Source: Insulibacter thermoxylanivorax
GTDB lineage: Bacteria > Bacillota > Bacilli > Paenibacillales > DA-C8
DNA length: 64,000 nt
Direction: 5' to 3'
Assembly: GCF_015472005.1 (NCBI RefSeq)
Contig: NZ_BMAQ01000001.1
Location: forward strand, 62,001 to 126,000
This document shows, one piece after another, positions 46,245-54,917 of this stretch. The position numbers and the translations under genes were made by a program. A model generated the notes under the pieces. The model made no database searches. It saw nothing but the letters and a program-made list of their open reading frames with translations, and was not told where the DNA came from. Every line of letters begins with the position of its first letter. Positions within the stretch are counted from its first letter, which is position 1.

Positions 46245-47098
46245 ATGAGTGGGTGCTGATCAGCTATACTGTCCTTCTGATGATCACAGCAGCTTTCATT
46301 CGGGGAGTGATTCTAAGTTTCCTGACTGATCATGGAGTAACGGAGAACAATTATCGGAACCAGCGCATCCCCTCTTCCGTCGGCGTGCTGATCTGGCTGA
46401 CAAGTTTGATCGCTCTGCTGTTGTCCAGCCTATGGACGATTGAGACGCGTTCTTTCGCACAAGTGGTGCTGAGCGAATATTATAAGTGTTTCTTCTTAGC
46501 GTTGACCATCGTGTTCATCCTCGGGTGGACCGATGATCTGATCGGCGACCGTCGGATCAAGGGGCTGAGGGGACATCTGCGGCTGTGGCTGAGACAAGGC
46601 CGAGCAACCACCGGATTGCTCAAAGCCCTGGGCACGTCCCTCATCTCCGCCTGGCTGGTTGTGGAAACGGGTTTGTGGCAGGGGGGCGGCTTGGGGCTTC
46701 TGCCCTTCCTTGTCATGATCTTGTATACCCATGCGCTGAATCTCTTCGACCTTAGGCCTGGACGCGCGATCAAGGTGTTCTTGCTCGGTACGCTGAGCGT
46801 CACTTTGCTCTCAATCGCACCGCTGGATTCCTTTGCACTGCTTGCCCCCGTTGTTGCCGGTGCGTTGGTGCTGCTGCCGGTAGATCTAAGAGGGGAAGGG
46901 ATGCTCGGGGATACGGGGGCGAATATGCTGGGGTTCACGCTTGGCAGTGTGATCGCCTTCCATTGGCCGTGGTTCTATCAGCTCATGGCTGTGATCTGGC
47001 TGACGGGTTTGGCCTTGCTTGCAGAGCGGTATTCGCTGACGCAGCTGATCGAACGCACACCGCTTCTAAACTGGCTGGATCGATTGGGCAGGGAATAG
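46241..47098 (+). CDS. Polyprenyl-phosphate phosphosugar transferase-like membrane protein (MraY/WecA superfamily)
   Basis: A 285-residue polytopic protein with eight or more spans. It carries superfamily motifs WTDDLIGD, LYTHALNLFDLRPGRA and LRGEGMLGDTGANMLGF, which bind the diphosphate, magnesium and polyprenyl phosphate. It probably loads a phospho-sugar onto undecaprenyl phosphate or is a relative with a changed role. The start ATG overlaps the GT2 stop by four bases. Together with the GT2 it forms a likely lipid-linked glycan step next to SteA/SteB. Confidence 0.83.
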   Translation: MNEWVLISYTVLLMITAAFIRGVILSFLTDHGVTENNYRNQRIPSSVGVLIWLTSLIALLLSSLWTIETRSFAQVVLSEYYKCFFLALTIVFILGWTDDLIGDRRIKGLRGHLRLWLRQGRATTGLLKALGTSLISAWLVVETGLWQGGGLGLLPFLVMILYTHALNLFDLRPGRAIKVFLLGTLSVTLLSIAPLDSFALLAPVVAGALVLLPVDLRGEGMLGDTGANMLGFTLGSVIAFHWPWFYQLMAVIWLTGLALLAERYSLTQLIERTPLLNWLDRLGRE

Positions 47099-47123
47099 CT
47101 CTGCAGCTCTTCGCGATTCTTCG

Positions 47124-47151
47124 CGCGCGTTCTGCGCGGTTATTTTTTTTT
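47124..47151 (+). terminator. Rho-independent terminator of the steA cluster
   Basis: CGCGC (47124-47128) pairs with GCGCG (47134-47138), followed by GTTATTTTTTTTT. The T-run also encodes the Lys-rich C-terminus of the convergent gene. Confidence 0.65.
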
Positions 47152-47421
47152 CGGTTTTGCTTTAAACCTTGGCGCAACATAGTTGCGTTTGCGGTCGCGA
47201 TAGAACACCCAGCCGGCGACAAAGGCGACGCCGCCGAAGAAGGCAGCGATCCCCAGAAGCAGCATCGGCCAATCGAGTCTGGCGATGATTTCCTCATTGC
47301 CCGCATCTGCGGTATAATTGAACAAAACATCACGGATCGTTTTAAATCCCCAAGTGGCGATGAACCCCGGAATGACGAGGATGAGCACGGCGATCAGGCG
47401 CTGCCATACGAGTTTGTTCAT
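47140..47421 (-). CDS. DUF2627 family membrane protein (YqzF type)
   Basis: A 93-residue protein with two spans (RLIAVLILVIPGFIATWGF and MLLLGIAAFFGGVAFVAGWVFY) and a Lys-rich tail ending KPKKK. The IPGFIATWGFKTIRDVLF stretch is the DUF2627 hallmark. It lies next to the branched-chain dehydrogenase genes as in B. subtilis, on the opposite strand. The function is unknown. Confidence 0.85.
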   Translation of the reverse strand: MNKLVWQRLIAVLILVIPGFIATWGFKTIRDVLFNYTADAGNEEIIARLDWPMLLLGIAAFFGGVAFVAGWVFYRDRKRNYVAPRFKAKPKKK

Positions 47422-47700
47422 ATCGATGCCCTTCTTTCGTACTAATTTTTATAAAAAACGTAATTATACTATATTCTGCTCATCAATAGGGTTAAAATGA
47501 ATAGAGTCAGGGTGACGAACCAGAAAATAGAACGGAAGATGGATGACCTGCTTGTGTTTGCACCCTGCCGCTGGCTGGAGCTGCATACATGCAGTTGCAG
47601 CCATGCATACCCTGCAGCTTGAAAGAATTATATCTAATACATAAGGAAGAGGCAATCTTAATAGAATGTAACATAGAGTAGGCGGGACGGAGGAAAAGCT

Positions 47701-49125
47701 ATGGAAACACGGGAAATCGACGTTGCGGTGCTCGGCGGCGGGATCGGCGGGTATACCGCTGCGATCCGGGCATCGCAGCTCGGGTTGAAGGTTGTGCTGA
47801 TCGAGCGGGACAAGCTTGGCGGAACTTGCCTGCACCGCGGCTGCATCCCCAGCAAATCGCTGCTAAGAAGCGCAGAAGTGCTGGATACGGTGCGCAGGAG
47901 CGAGGACTTCGGCATCCATGCGCAGGGGATCACGCTGGACTTGCGCCGGGTGATGGAACGCAAGGATCAGGTCGTTGATCAGCTGTACCAAGGGCTGCAA
48001 TATTTGATGCGCAAGCATCGCATCGAAGTGGTCCAGGGACATGGCCGGATCAACGGCCCTTCGATCTTCAGCCCGCGGAGCGGCGCTGTGGCCCTGGAAC
48101 ATCCCAATGGGGAAGTGGAGACCCTGCTGCCGAAACATCTGATCATCGCCACGGGCTCCCGGCCGCGCACGCTTCCTGGATTGGAGCCGGACGGCCGACG
48201 GGTGCTTACGAGCGATGAGGCGTTCGATATGACTGAACTGCCGCGATCGATGATCATCTTGGGCGGCGGCGTGATCGGCGTTGAATGGGCTTCACTGCTG
48301 CAAGATTTTGGCGTCGAGGTGACGATCATCGAGGCAGAGGATCGCCTCGTGCCGGCGGAGGATGCAGAGATCTCGCAGGCGCTGGCCCGCCATCTGAGCG
48401 GCCGCGGCATCAAGATCTTGACAAAGTGCCGTGTGGATCCCATACAGTCGGAAGTGATGGAGAACGGCGTGCGGATCGCAGCGGTACAGGATGGGCAGAA
48501 GCTCGAGCTAACGGCGGACAAGCTGCTCGTCGCCGTCGGCCGGCAAGCGAATGTTGAGGACATCGGTATCGACAACACGGATGTGCGGCTTATGGACGGC
48601 GGGATTCGCGTCAATGAATTCATGCAGACAACGGAGAGCCATATCTATGCCGTAGGCGATGTGAACGGGCAGCTTCTGTTGGCTCATGCTGCAGCGAAGC
48701 AGGGCGTTATCGCGGCAGAGCATCTGGCGGGCCGATCGCCGGAGCCCTTCCGGCCGCAGCTTGTGCCCAGATGCATCTATACCCGCGCTGAAGCGGCTTC
48801 CGTCGGCTTGACTGAGCAGAGGGCGCGCGAGCAGGGTTATGAGGTGAAGGTTGGCAAGTTCCCCTTCTCCGCCTTGGGCAAAGCCTTGATCCTTGGAGAC
48901 CGCGACGGCTTCGTTAAAGTGGTCGCCGATCAGCAGACCAACGATATCCTGGGCGTTCATCTGTTTGGCACCCATGTGACGGATCTGATCTCGGAAGCGG
49001 CCTTGGCCCAGCTTCTGGATGCGACGCCTTGGGAGGTGGGGCAAGCGGTGCATCCCCATCCATCGTTGTCCGAAGCCATCGGCGAAGCGATGCTTGCTGT
49101 TGACGGCTTGTCCTTGAATCTGTAA
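47701..49125 (+). CDS. lpdA: Dihydrolipoamide dehydrogenase (E3) of the branched-chain complex
   Basis: Reoxidises the lipoyl group of E2 with NAD. The 474-residue flavoprotein has the FAD motif LGGGIGGYTAAIRA, the redox disulfide Cys43-Cys48 in GGTCLHRGCIPSKS, the NAD motif ILGGGVIGVEWAS, and the C-terminal HPHPSLSEAIGEA with the catalytic His-Glu pair. It is the first of four genes for the branched-chain 2-oxoacid dehydrogenase complex. No ptb-bcd-buk genes precede it here, unlike in B. subtilis. Confidence 0.94.
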   Translation: METREIDVAVLGGGIGGYTAAIRASQLGLKVVLIERDKLGGTCLHRGCIPSKSLLRSAEVLDTVRRSEDFGIHAQGITLDLRRVMERKDQVVDQLYQGLQYLMRKHRIEVVQGHGRINGPSIFSPRSGAVALEHPNGEVETLLPKHLIIATGSRPRTLPGLEPDGRRVLTSDEAFDMTELPRSMIILGGGVIGVEWASLLQDFGVEVTIIEAEDRLVPAEDAEISQALARHLSGRGIKILTKCRVDPIQSEVMENGVRIAAVQDGQKLELTADKLLVAVGRQANVEDIGIDNTDVRLMDGGIRVNEFMQTTESHIYAVGDVNGQLLLAHAAAKQGVIAAEHLAGRSPEPFRPQLVPRCIYTRAEAASVGLTEQRAREQGYEVKVGKFPFSALGKALILGDRDGFVKVVADQQTNDILGVHLFGTHVTDLISEAALAQLLDATPWEVGQAVHPHPSLSEAIGEAMLAVDGLSLNL

Positions 49126-49277
49126 GCGAGCGGCTGAACGAACAAGCGGCTGAACGAGCAGTTGATATGTTTTTGTTGTGAATATCGTTTTAGTTTATAT
49201 AGATTGCTCTTATCGTTAGTTAGATGATAGATCAGCTGTGTTAGCACGCTGATGATTACTTGTCAGGAGGTTGAGCT

Positions 49278-50300
49278 ATGACGGGACAACCATCGGTCGA
49301 CCAGCGGCCCAGACACCAGCTGTTGGGTTTGTCGGATGAACAGGCGATTGAGATGTATCGGACGATGTTGACAGCTCGCAAATTTGATGAACGAGGAATC
49401 TTGCTGCAAAGGGCAGGGAAGACCAACTTCCATATCTCGGGGATAGGCCAGGAGACAGCGCAGGCCGGGGCAGCTTTCGCCCTGAAGCCGGGCGTGGACT
49501 ATCTTCTGCCGTATTATCGAGATTATACGCTCGTACTCGCCTTCGGCATGACGGTGCGGGAGCTGATGCTCCAATCCTTCGCCAAAGCCGAAGATCCGAA
49601 CAGCGGCGGGCGGCAAATGCCGGCACACTTCGGCCATAAACGGCTGAAGATCGTAACGGGCTCCAGTCCTGTTACTACCCAGGTGCCGCATGCCGTCGGT
49701 TTCGCCCTTGCAGCGAAGATGAATCGGCAGGAGTTCGTATCCTTCGTCACCTTCGGTGAAGGATCCAGCAATCAAGGTGATTTCCATGAAGGGTTGAATT
49801 TTGCCGCGGTTCAGAAGCTGCCGGTCATCTTCATGTGCCAGAATAACCAATACGCTATCTCTGTTCCCTATCACAAACAAGTGGGAACGGCACGGATCGC
49901 CGATCGTGCCATTGGTTATGGCATGCCGGGCATCCGTGTTGACGGCCGGGATCCGCTTGAGGTATATCGCGTAGTGAAGGAGGCCAGAGAACGCGCGCTT
50001 CGCGGTGAAGGTCCTACCCTGATCGAAGCGGTGATGTATCGCTTGACTCCGCACTCCACCTCGGACAACGATCTGGTATACCGATCGAAGGAAGAAGTAG
50101 AGCACCACAGAGAACTCGATGGCTTGCCGAAGTTCAAACAGTATCTGATCGATTGCGGCATCTGGTCGGAAGAAGAGGATAAGAAGCTGCTGGATGAGAT
50201 CGATGCAACGCTCAAAGATGCGATTGAGTACGCCGATCGCGCCCCCTATCCGGCACCGGAAGATACGCTTAAGCATGTGTATGCGGAGGAGGAGCATTGA
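49278..50300 (+). CDS. bkdAA: Branched-chain 2-oxoacid dehydrogenase E1 alpha subunit
   Basis: Decarboxylates branched-chain 2-oxoacids with thiamine diphosphate together with the beta subunit, feeding branched fatty-acid primers. The 340-residue protein has the TPP motif GEGSSNQGDFHEGLNFAAVQ, then MCQNNQYAIS, and the phosphorylation-loop-like YRLTPHSTSDN. ATG 49278 follows AGGAGG. The stop overlaps the beta-subunit start. Confidence 0.95.
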   Translation: MTGQPSVDQRPRHQLLGLSDEQAIEMYRTMLTARKFDERGILLQRAGKTNFHISGIGQETAQAGAAFALKPGVDYLLPYYRDYTLVLAFGMTVRELMLQSFAKAEDPNSGGRQMPAHFGHKRLKIVTGSSPVTTQVPHAVGFALAAKMNRQEFVSFVTFGEGSSNQGDFHEGLNFAAVQKLPVIFMCQNNQYAISVPYHKQVGTARIADRAIGYGMPGIRVDGRDPLEVYRVVKEARERALRGEGPTLIEAVMYRLTPHSTSDNDLVYRSKEEVEHHRELDGLPKFKQYLIDCGIWSEEEDKKLLDEIDATLKDAIEYADRAPYPAPEDTLKHVYAEEEH

Positions 50301-51286
50301 TGGTCGTTCTAACCTATCTACAAGCGATTACGGAAGCGATCCGCGAAGAGATGGAACGCGATGATCAGGTTTTCATCATGGGGGAGGATGTGGGAGTGAA
50401 AGGCGGTGTGTTCGGTGCAACCCGCGGCCTGCAAGAGAAGTTCGGTGAACTGCGGGTGATGGATACACCGCTGGCGGAGTCGGCGATCGCCGGCGTTGCG
50501 ATCGGTGCGGCGATGTACGGGATGCGGCCGATTGCCGAGATGCAGTATGCGGATTTCATGCTGCCGGCAACGAACCAGATCATCAGCGAGGCGGCGAGGA
50601 TCCGCTATCGTTCCAACAATGATTGGAACTGCCCGGTGGTCATCCGCGCGCCCTTCGGCGGAGGCATCTTCGGCGGATTGTACCATTCCCAGTGCCCGGA
50701 ATCCATCTTCTTCGGCACGCCGGGACTGAAGATCGTTGCGCCGGCTACGCCTTATGATGCCAAGGGTTTGTTGAAAGCAGCCATTCGCGATGAGGATCCC
50801 GTCATTTATTTTGAGCACAAGAAATGTTACCAGCTGATCGAGGGCGAGGTGCCGGAGGAGGATTATATCGTGCCGATCGGCAAGGCCGATATCAAGCGGG
50901 AAGGTTCTGATCTTACGGTGATCACTTACGGATTAACGCTGCATTTTGCGCTGCAAGCTGCGGAGGAGTTGGCGGAGGAGGACGGCATCGAAGCCCATAT
51001 CCTGGATCTCAGGACGATTCAACCCCTCGATCGAGAAGCGATCTTAGCCGCTGCTGCTAAGACGGGCAAGGTACTGATCGCCCACGAAGCGAACAAGACG
51101 GGGGGAGTCGGCGGCGAGATAGCGGCGATCATCGCAGAGGAACTATTATATGATCTTGACGCGCCGATCCGACGTCTCTGCGGCTATGATGTGCCGGCGA
51201 TGCCTTTCAGCCCGCCGCTGGAGAAGTTCTATATGCTGAATAAGGACAAACTGAAAACAGCGATGAAAGAACTAGCGCTGTATTGA
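50300..51286 (+). CDS. bkdAB: Branched-chain 2-oxoacid dehydrogenase E1 beta subunit
   Basis: A 328-residue transketolase-type subunit that completes the E1 active site. FIMGEDVGVKGGVFGATRGL, DTPLAESAIAGVAIGAAMYG, and HEANKTGGVGGEIAAII are family marks. ATG 50300 shares a base with the E1 alpha stop; an in-frame TTG one codon earlier is less likely. GGAGGAG lies just upstream. Confidence 0.95.
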   Translation: MVVLTYLQAITEAIREEMERDDQVFIMGEDVGVKGGVFGATRGLQEKFGELRVMDTPLAESAIAGVAIGAAMYGMRPIAEMQYADFMLPATNQIISEAARIRYRSNNDWNCPVVIRAPFGGGIFGGLYHSQCPESIFFGTPGLKIVAPATPYDAKGLLKAAIRDEDPVIYFEHKKCYQLIEGEVPEEDYIVPIGKADIKREGSDLTVITYGLTLHFALQAAEELAEEDGIEAHILDLRTIQPLDREAILAAAAKTGKVLIAHEANKTGGVGGEIAAIIAEELLYDLDAPIRRLCGYDVPAMPFSPPLEKFYMLNKDKLKTAMKELALY

Positions 51287-51460
51287 TGATAAGCGTTGAT
51301 AAGACAAGTGATGAAAAGTAAATGACGAGTGATGATATGAATGGATCGTTGGTGAGCATATGACGAGCGATGATAAGCACATTACGAATGACATGGCAAG
51401 CATATGAAGAGTGATGATGAGGCACTTGTACGTATATCATGAATGCATATGAACGAATAA
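51284..51460. repeat. Degenerate short repeats between E1 beta and E2
   Basis: A stretch built of loose copies of gatgataag, atgacgag-gatgat and gcatatga-gag, each spaced 30-50 bases. The copies differ by a few bases. No gene is seen. The 275-base gap is unusual inside a bkd operon, where E1 beta and E2 are normally adjacent. Confidence 0.6.
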
Positions 51461-51561
51461 CGAGTATTGTGTGATAGCCCAAAGTCATGCACCGGAAACA
51501 TGAACATCCGAACATGGGTTATCGCACATGAATTACCGTAAGTGTAAAGGAGTCGGTGCAG

Positions 51562-52842
51562 TTGTCCGATAGAATCACCAAACTGCTTGAGATCGCGATG
51601 CCGCAGTTTGCAGAGAGCATCGTCGAAGCGACGATCGGCAAATGGCTGAAGAAGCCTGGTGATCCCATTCAGGAGTATGAACCCATCTGTGAGATCATCT
51701 CTGAGAAAGTCACGGCAGAACTGCCAAGCACAACGACGGGTAAAGTCCATGAGATCTATGTTGAAGAGGGCAAAACGGTTCCAGTCGGCACTGTCATCTG
51801 CACGATTGAAGTGGAGGATACGGGCGCTGGAGACAGCACAGGAAGCGGCGGGGATCGTCCCGCCGGCTTGTCGAGCGCCGGTCAGCAGCCGGCTGCTGCA
51901 GCTTCCCGCAATGATGCGCTGATGCGCAGCCGCATCTCCCCGGTTGTCCGCCGACTGGCAGATGAACACGGCATCGATCTGGATCTCATCGAAGGAACGG
52001 GGATCGGCGGGCGCATCACCCGCCGCGATGTTATGCGGGCGATCGAATCGCCGCCGCAGGTGTCTGTTCGTTCGACGGGCCTGCATCTGAAGCAGCCGGC
52101 AGAACCGCAGCCCCAGGTTGTCGCTGAGGCGAAGATCGCGAGCGACCGCGAATATATTCTCGATGTGAATCATGTCCGCTCTGCGATCGCTGCGAAGATG
52201 CGGCAGAGTGTGTCGGAGATTCCGCATGCATGGACGATGATCGAAGCTGATGTGACGAATCTGGTCATGCTCCGCAATAAGCTGAAGGATGAGTTCAAAC
52301 GCAAGGAGGGTGTAAACCTCACTTATCTGGCCTTCGTGCTCAAAGCCGTTGTCAATGCGATCAAGGAATACCCGATCATGAACTCGGTGTGGGCGGTCGA
52401 TAAGATCATCATTAAGAAGGACATCAACATCTCCCTTGCTGTCGGTACGGAAGACGCGGTCTATGTACCAGTCATTCGCAATGCGGATCAGAAGACGATC
52501 GCCGGTTTGGCCATCGAGATCGATGAGCTTACGCGGAAGGCGAGGGAAGGCAGGTTGTCTCCCGAGGAAGCGACGGGCGGGACATTCACGGTGAACAATA
52601 CGGGGTCCTTCGGATCGATCCTGTCTTATCCGATCATCAATTATCCGCAAGCAGCGAACTTCACCTTCGAGTCGATCGTGAAGCGGCCGGTGGTGATCAA
52701 TGATATGATCGCCGTCCGCTCGATGGTGAATCTATGCTTGTCACTGGATCACCGCATCCTGGACGGGGTCGTCTGCGGGCGCTTCCTGCAGCGGGTGAAG
52801 GAGAATCTGGAGTCCTTCGGGCCGGATACGCAGTTGTATTAG
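51562..52842 (+). CDS. bkdB: Branched-chain 2-oxoacid dehydrogenase E2 (dihydrolipoyl acyltransferase)
   Basis: The core acyltransferase of the complex. The 426-residue protein has one lipoyl domain with the lipoyl-lysine motif SEKVTAELPS (about residue 48), an Ala/Gly/Ser linker, the E1/E3-binding domain (RISPVVRRLADEHGIDLDLIEG), and the catalytic domain with LSLDHRILDGVVCGRFL. The TTG at 51562 is nine bases from AAAGGAG; GTG 51556 is the alternative. Confidence 0.94.
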   Translation: MSDRITKLLEIAMPQFAESIVEATIGKWLKKPGDPIQEYEPICEIISEKVTAELPSTTTGKVHEIYVEEGKTVPVGTVICTIEVEDTGAGDSTGSGGDRPAGLSSAGQQPAAAASRNDALMRSRISPVVRRLADEHGIDLDLIEGTGIGGRITRRDVMRAIESPPQVSVRSTGLHLKQPAEPQPQVVAEAKIASDREYILDVNHVRSAIAAKMRQSVSEIPHAWTMIEADVTNLVMLRNKLKDEFKRKEGVNLTYLAFVLKAVVNAIKEYPIMNSVWAVDKIIIKKDINISLAVGTEDAVYVPVIRNADQKTIAGLAIEIDELTRKAREGRLSPEEATGGTFTVNNTGSFGSILSYPIINYPQAANFTFESIVKRPVVINDMIAVRSMVNLCLSLDHRILDGVVCGRFLQRVKENLESFGPDTQLY

Positions 52843-52857
52843 CGATAGAAACAGGAC

Positions 52858-52902
52858 GGGGCTGTCCAGTTAGTCGGCGATGACTGCTGGACGGCCCCTT
52901 TT
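52858..52902 (+). terminator. Rho-independent terminator of the bkd operon
   Basis: GGGGCTGTCCAG (52858-52869) pairs with CTGGACGGCCCC (52887-52898), with one mismatch, followed by TTTT. Confidence 0.85.
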
Positions 52903-53491
52903 CGTACGAATTCTGCTGATCTGATTCGCACGCGATGTGCACGTGATCCGTACTCTGAGCGCTGAGTCAACATGAACTGTTGATTCGCACGCCAATTCCG
53001 CCTCCTTGCACCCTGAATCGACAATATATGTTGTCTCACACATCGATTCACATCATACGCAAGCGAAACGATTATTTCTGTTGTCTCACGCGCCTAGCAT
53101 CCCCTACCACACCCTGCCATACTCGCCTGCCTACCACAAAACTTACCTGCCCCACCCACTTATCTACCGTACCACTCGCCTGTCGAATCATTCACCTGCC
53201 GTCTCAAGCACTGGATCTGCACGTCTGCATGTTCATATGCATACATAAAGGGGCGATCAAACAAAGGGGCGTCCAAAGCTAGTGAATACTGAACTTTGCG
53301 ACACCCCTGCAGTTGTTTACGACGCAGCGTTTGTTATCATGAATCGGATATGTATATACTGTAATAAGATGTGCATAGTCGCATCATGCTGCTGATCACA
53401 GTATGCTGATTAGCTTGTGCGGATCGCATCATGCTGCTGATCACCTGATACTGATCGCGTGAGCTGAGGGAGATCATGCTGGGGGCTGGAG
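52903..53491. other. Long intergenic region without a clear gene
   Basis: No convincing coding sequence is seen. The part from about 53080 to 53220 is strongly pyrimidine-rich on the plus strand, built of loose copies of cctgcc and taccac. The 21-base segment at 53379-53399 is repeated exactly at 53424-53444. A short string gattcgcacg occurs twice near 52922 and 52982. Confidence 0.55.
53379..53444. repeat. Exact 21-bp direct repeat
   Basis: Two identical 21-base copies (53379-53399 and 53424-53444) begin 45 bases apart in the gap upstream of the prli42 end. Each contains CTGCTGATCA; the flanks diverge. Confidence 0.8.
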
Positions 53492-53587
53492 CTATATGAG
53501 TGCGTCGATGGTGAAGATCAAGGTGGACAACAACATGGACAGGATCATGATATAGATGACTGTTTTATAGATCCACTTTTTCTTCAT
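53492..53587 (-). CDS. prli42: Stressosome-associated miniprotein Prli42
   Basis: A 31-residue membrane miniprotein: a basic N-terminus MKKKWIYK, then one membrane helix (TVIYIMILSMLLSTLIFTID), ending ALI. This length and pattern fit Prli42, which in Listeria ties the stressosome to the membrane and is widespread in Firmicutes. The ATG on the minus strand is preceded by GAGGTG at eight bases, which strongly supports translation. It is too short for ordinary gene callers. Confidence 0.82.
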   Translation of the reverse strand: MKKKWIYKTVIYIMILSMLLSTLIFTIDALI

Positions 53588-53771
53588 TTGGTGAATCACC
53601 TCTTTGCAGAAACAACATTTATAATGGAGTTATGAACAGTTAATATGTAACATAGGATGGCGCGCTGTGTATAGCAGGTCCGAATCATACATAATTGTAT
53701 CTCAGATCAGCAGCCAGAGAAAGTAAGCATGTTACGGTTCCTTAAAAATTAATCATTAGGAGTGCATGAAT

Positions 53772-54917
53772 ATGGTGAATGAACAACGCTTAATCGAAAC
53801 TTTCATAGAACTGGTGCAAGTCGACTCGGAGTCCGGCCATGAGGGCGAGATCTGCAAGCTGCTTGAGCAGAAGTTCAGCGAATTAGGCCTCAAGGTGTAT
53901 GTGGACGATACGATGGAGCAGACAGGGCACGGCGCGGGGAATCTATTTGCCGAATGGGAGGCGGATGAGGGCTTGGAGTCCGCGCTGCCGATTCTCTTCA
54001 ACTCCCATATGGATACGGTGACGCCGGGCGTTGGCATCAAGCCGCGCTTGGATGATGACGGCTATATCCGCAGCGACGGTACGACGATCCTGGGAAGCGA
54101 CGATAAGGCGGGAATCGCAGCGATGCTAGAAGCGATCCAGGTGATCCAAGAGAACAAGATTCCCCATGGGCCGCTTCAGTTCGTCATCACCGTCGGGGAA
54201 GAGAGCGGCCTTGTCGGGGCGAAAGCCATCTCTCCGGAGAAGCTGAAGGGCAGATACGGCTACGCCTTGGACTCGAACGGCAAGGTCGGCGAGATCTCGG
54301 TGGCGGGGCCGAGCCAGGCGCAGATCCGCGTGAAAGTCCATGGCAAGTCCGCCCATGCCGGCGTAAATCCGGAAGACGGAATCAGTGCGATCCAAGTGGC
54401 CAGCAAGGCGATCTCCCGCATGCCGCTGGGACGGATCGACGAGGAGACCTCGGCCAATATCGGAAGGTTCGCCGGCGGCGGCCCGACGAATATCGTCTGC
54501 GATTATGTGGAGATCGAAGCAGAAGCGCGCAGCCTGGTGGAGGAGAAATTACACGCACAGGTTGAAGCGATGAAGCAAGCCTTCGAGCAGACGGCAGAGG
54601 AGTTCGGAGCGAAAGTGGAATTCCACAGCGAAGTGATCTATCCGGGGTACAAATTCGATGAAACCGCCCCTGTTGTGAAACTCGCGTCTCAAGCGCTGCA
54701 GAAGATCGGCCGGGAAGTGAAGCTGCTGCGCTCCGGTGGCGGGAGCGACGCCAATATCTTCAACGGGCACGGCGTTCCGATGGTGAATCTTGCTATCGGT
54801 TATGAGCTGATCCATACGACCAAGGAGCAGATGCCGGTGGAGGAATTGGTGAAGACTACGGAACTCGTCATCGCCCTGGTTGAGGAAGCGGCGAACAAAC
54901 AGCAAGACTGGTCATGA
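53772..54917 (+). CDS. M20 family peptidase (peptidase T-like, YqjE type)
   Basis: A 381-residue zinc peptidase with metal ligands in FNSHMDTVTPG, GSDDKAGIAAML and VGEESGLVGAKA, a dimerisation domain (about 180-290, VHGKSAHAGVNPEDG), and a C-terminal HTTKEQMPVEEL. The family cleaves N-terminal residues from short peptides. Of two ATG codons, 53772 is nine bases from AGGAG and is preferred over 53766. Its stop overlaps the next gene. Confidence 0.93.
   Translation: MVNEQRLIETFIELVQVDSESGHEGEICKLLEQKFSELGLKVYVDDTMEQTGHGAGNLFAEWEADEGLESALPILFNSHMDTVTPGVGIKPRLDDDGYIRSDGTTILGSDDKAGIAAMLEAIQVIQENKIPHGPLQFVITVGEESGLVGAKAISPEKLKGRYGYALDSNGKVGEISVAGPSQAQIRVKVHGKSAHAGVNPEDGISAIQVASKAISRMPLGRIDEETSANIGRFAGGGPTNIVCDYVEIEAEARSLVEEKLHAQVEAMKQAFEQTAEEFGAKVEFHSEVIYPGYKFDETAPVVKLASQALQKIGREVKLLRSGGGSDANIFNGHGVPMVNLAIGYELIHTTKEQMPVEELVKTTELVIALVEEAANKQQDWS

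Noticed and set aside
47520-47700. Sigma-54 promoter before the bkd genes
   Set aside because: B. subtilis bkd uses SigL, so I looked for a GG-N10-GC pattern; the nearest candidate (near 47572) has a spacer of 8, and no bkdR lies in the window.
49129-49157. Direct repeat agcggctgaacga, two copies, after lpdA
   Set aside because: Only two copies of 13 bases with a 16-base period; too small to call a functional element.
52980-53282. Plus-strand frame of 100 codons in the bkd-prli42 gap
   Set aside because: Pro/Thr/His/Cys-rich translation of a pyrimidine-rich stretch, no ribosome site and no recognisable domain.
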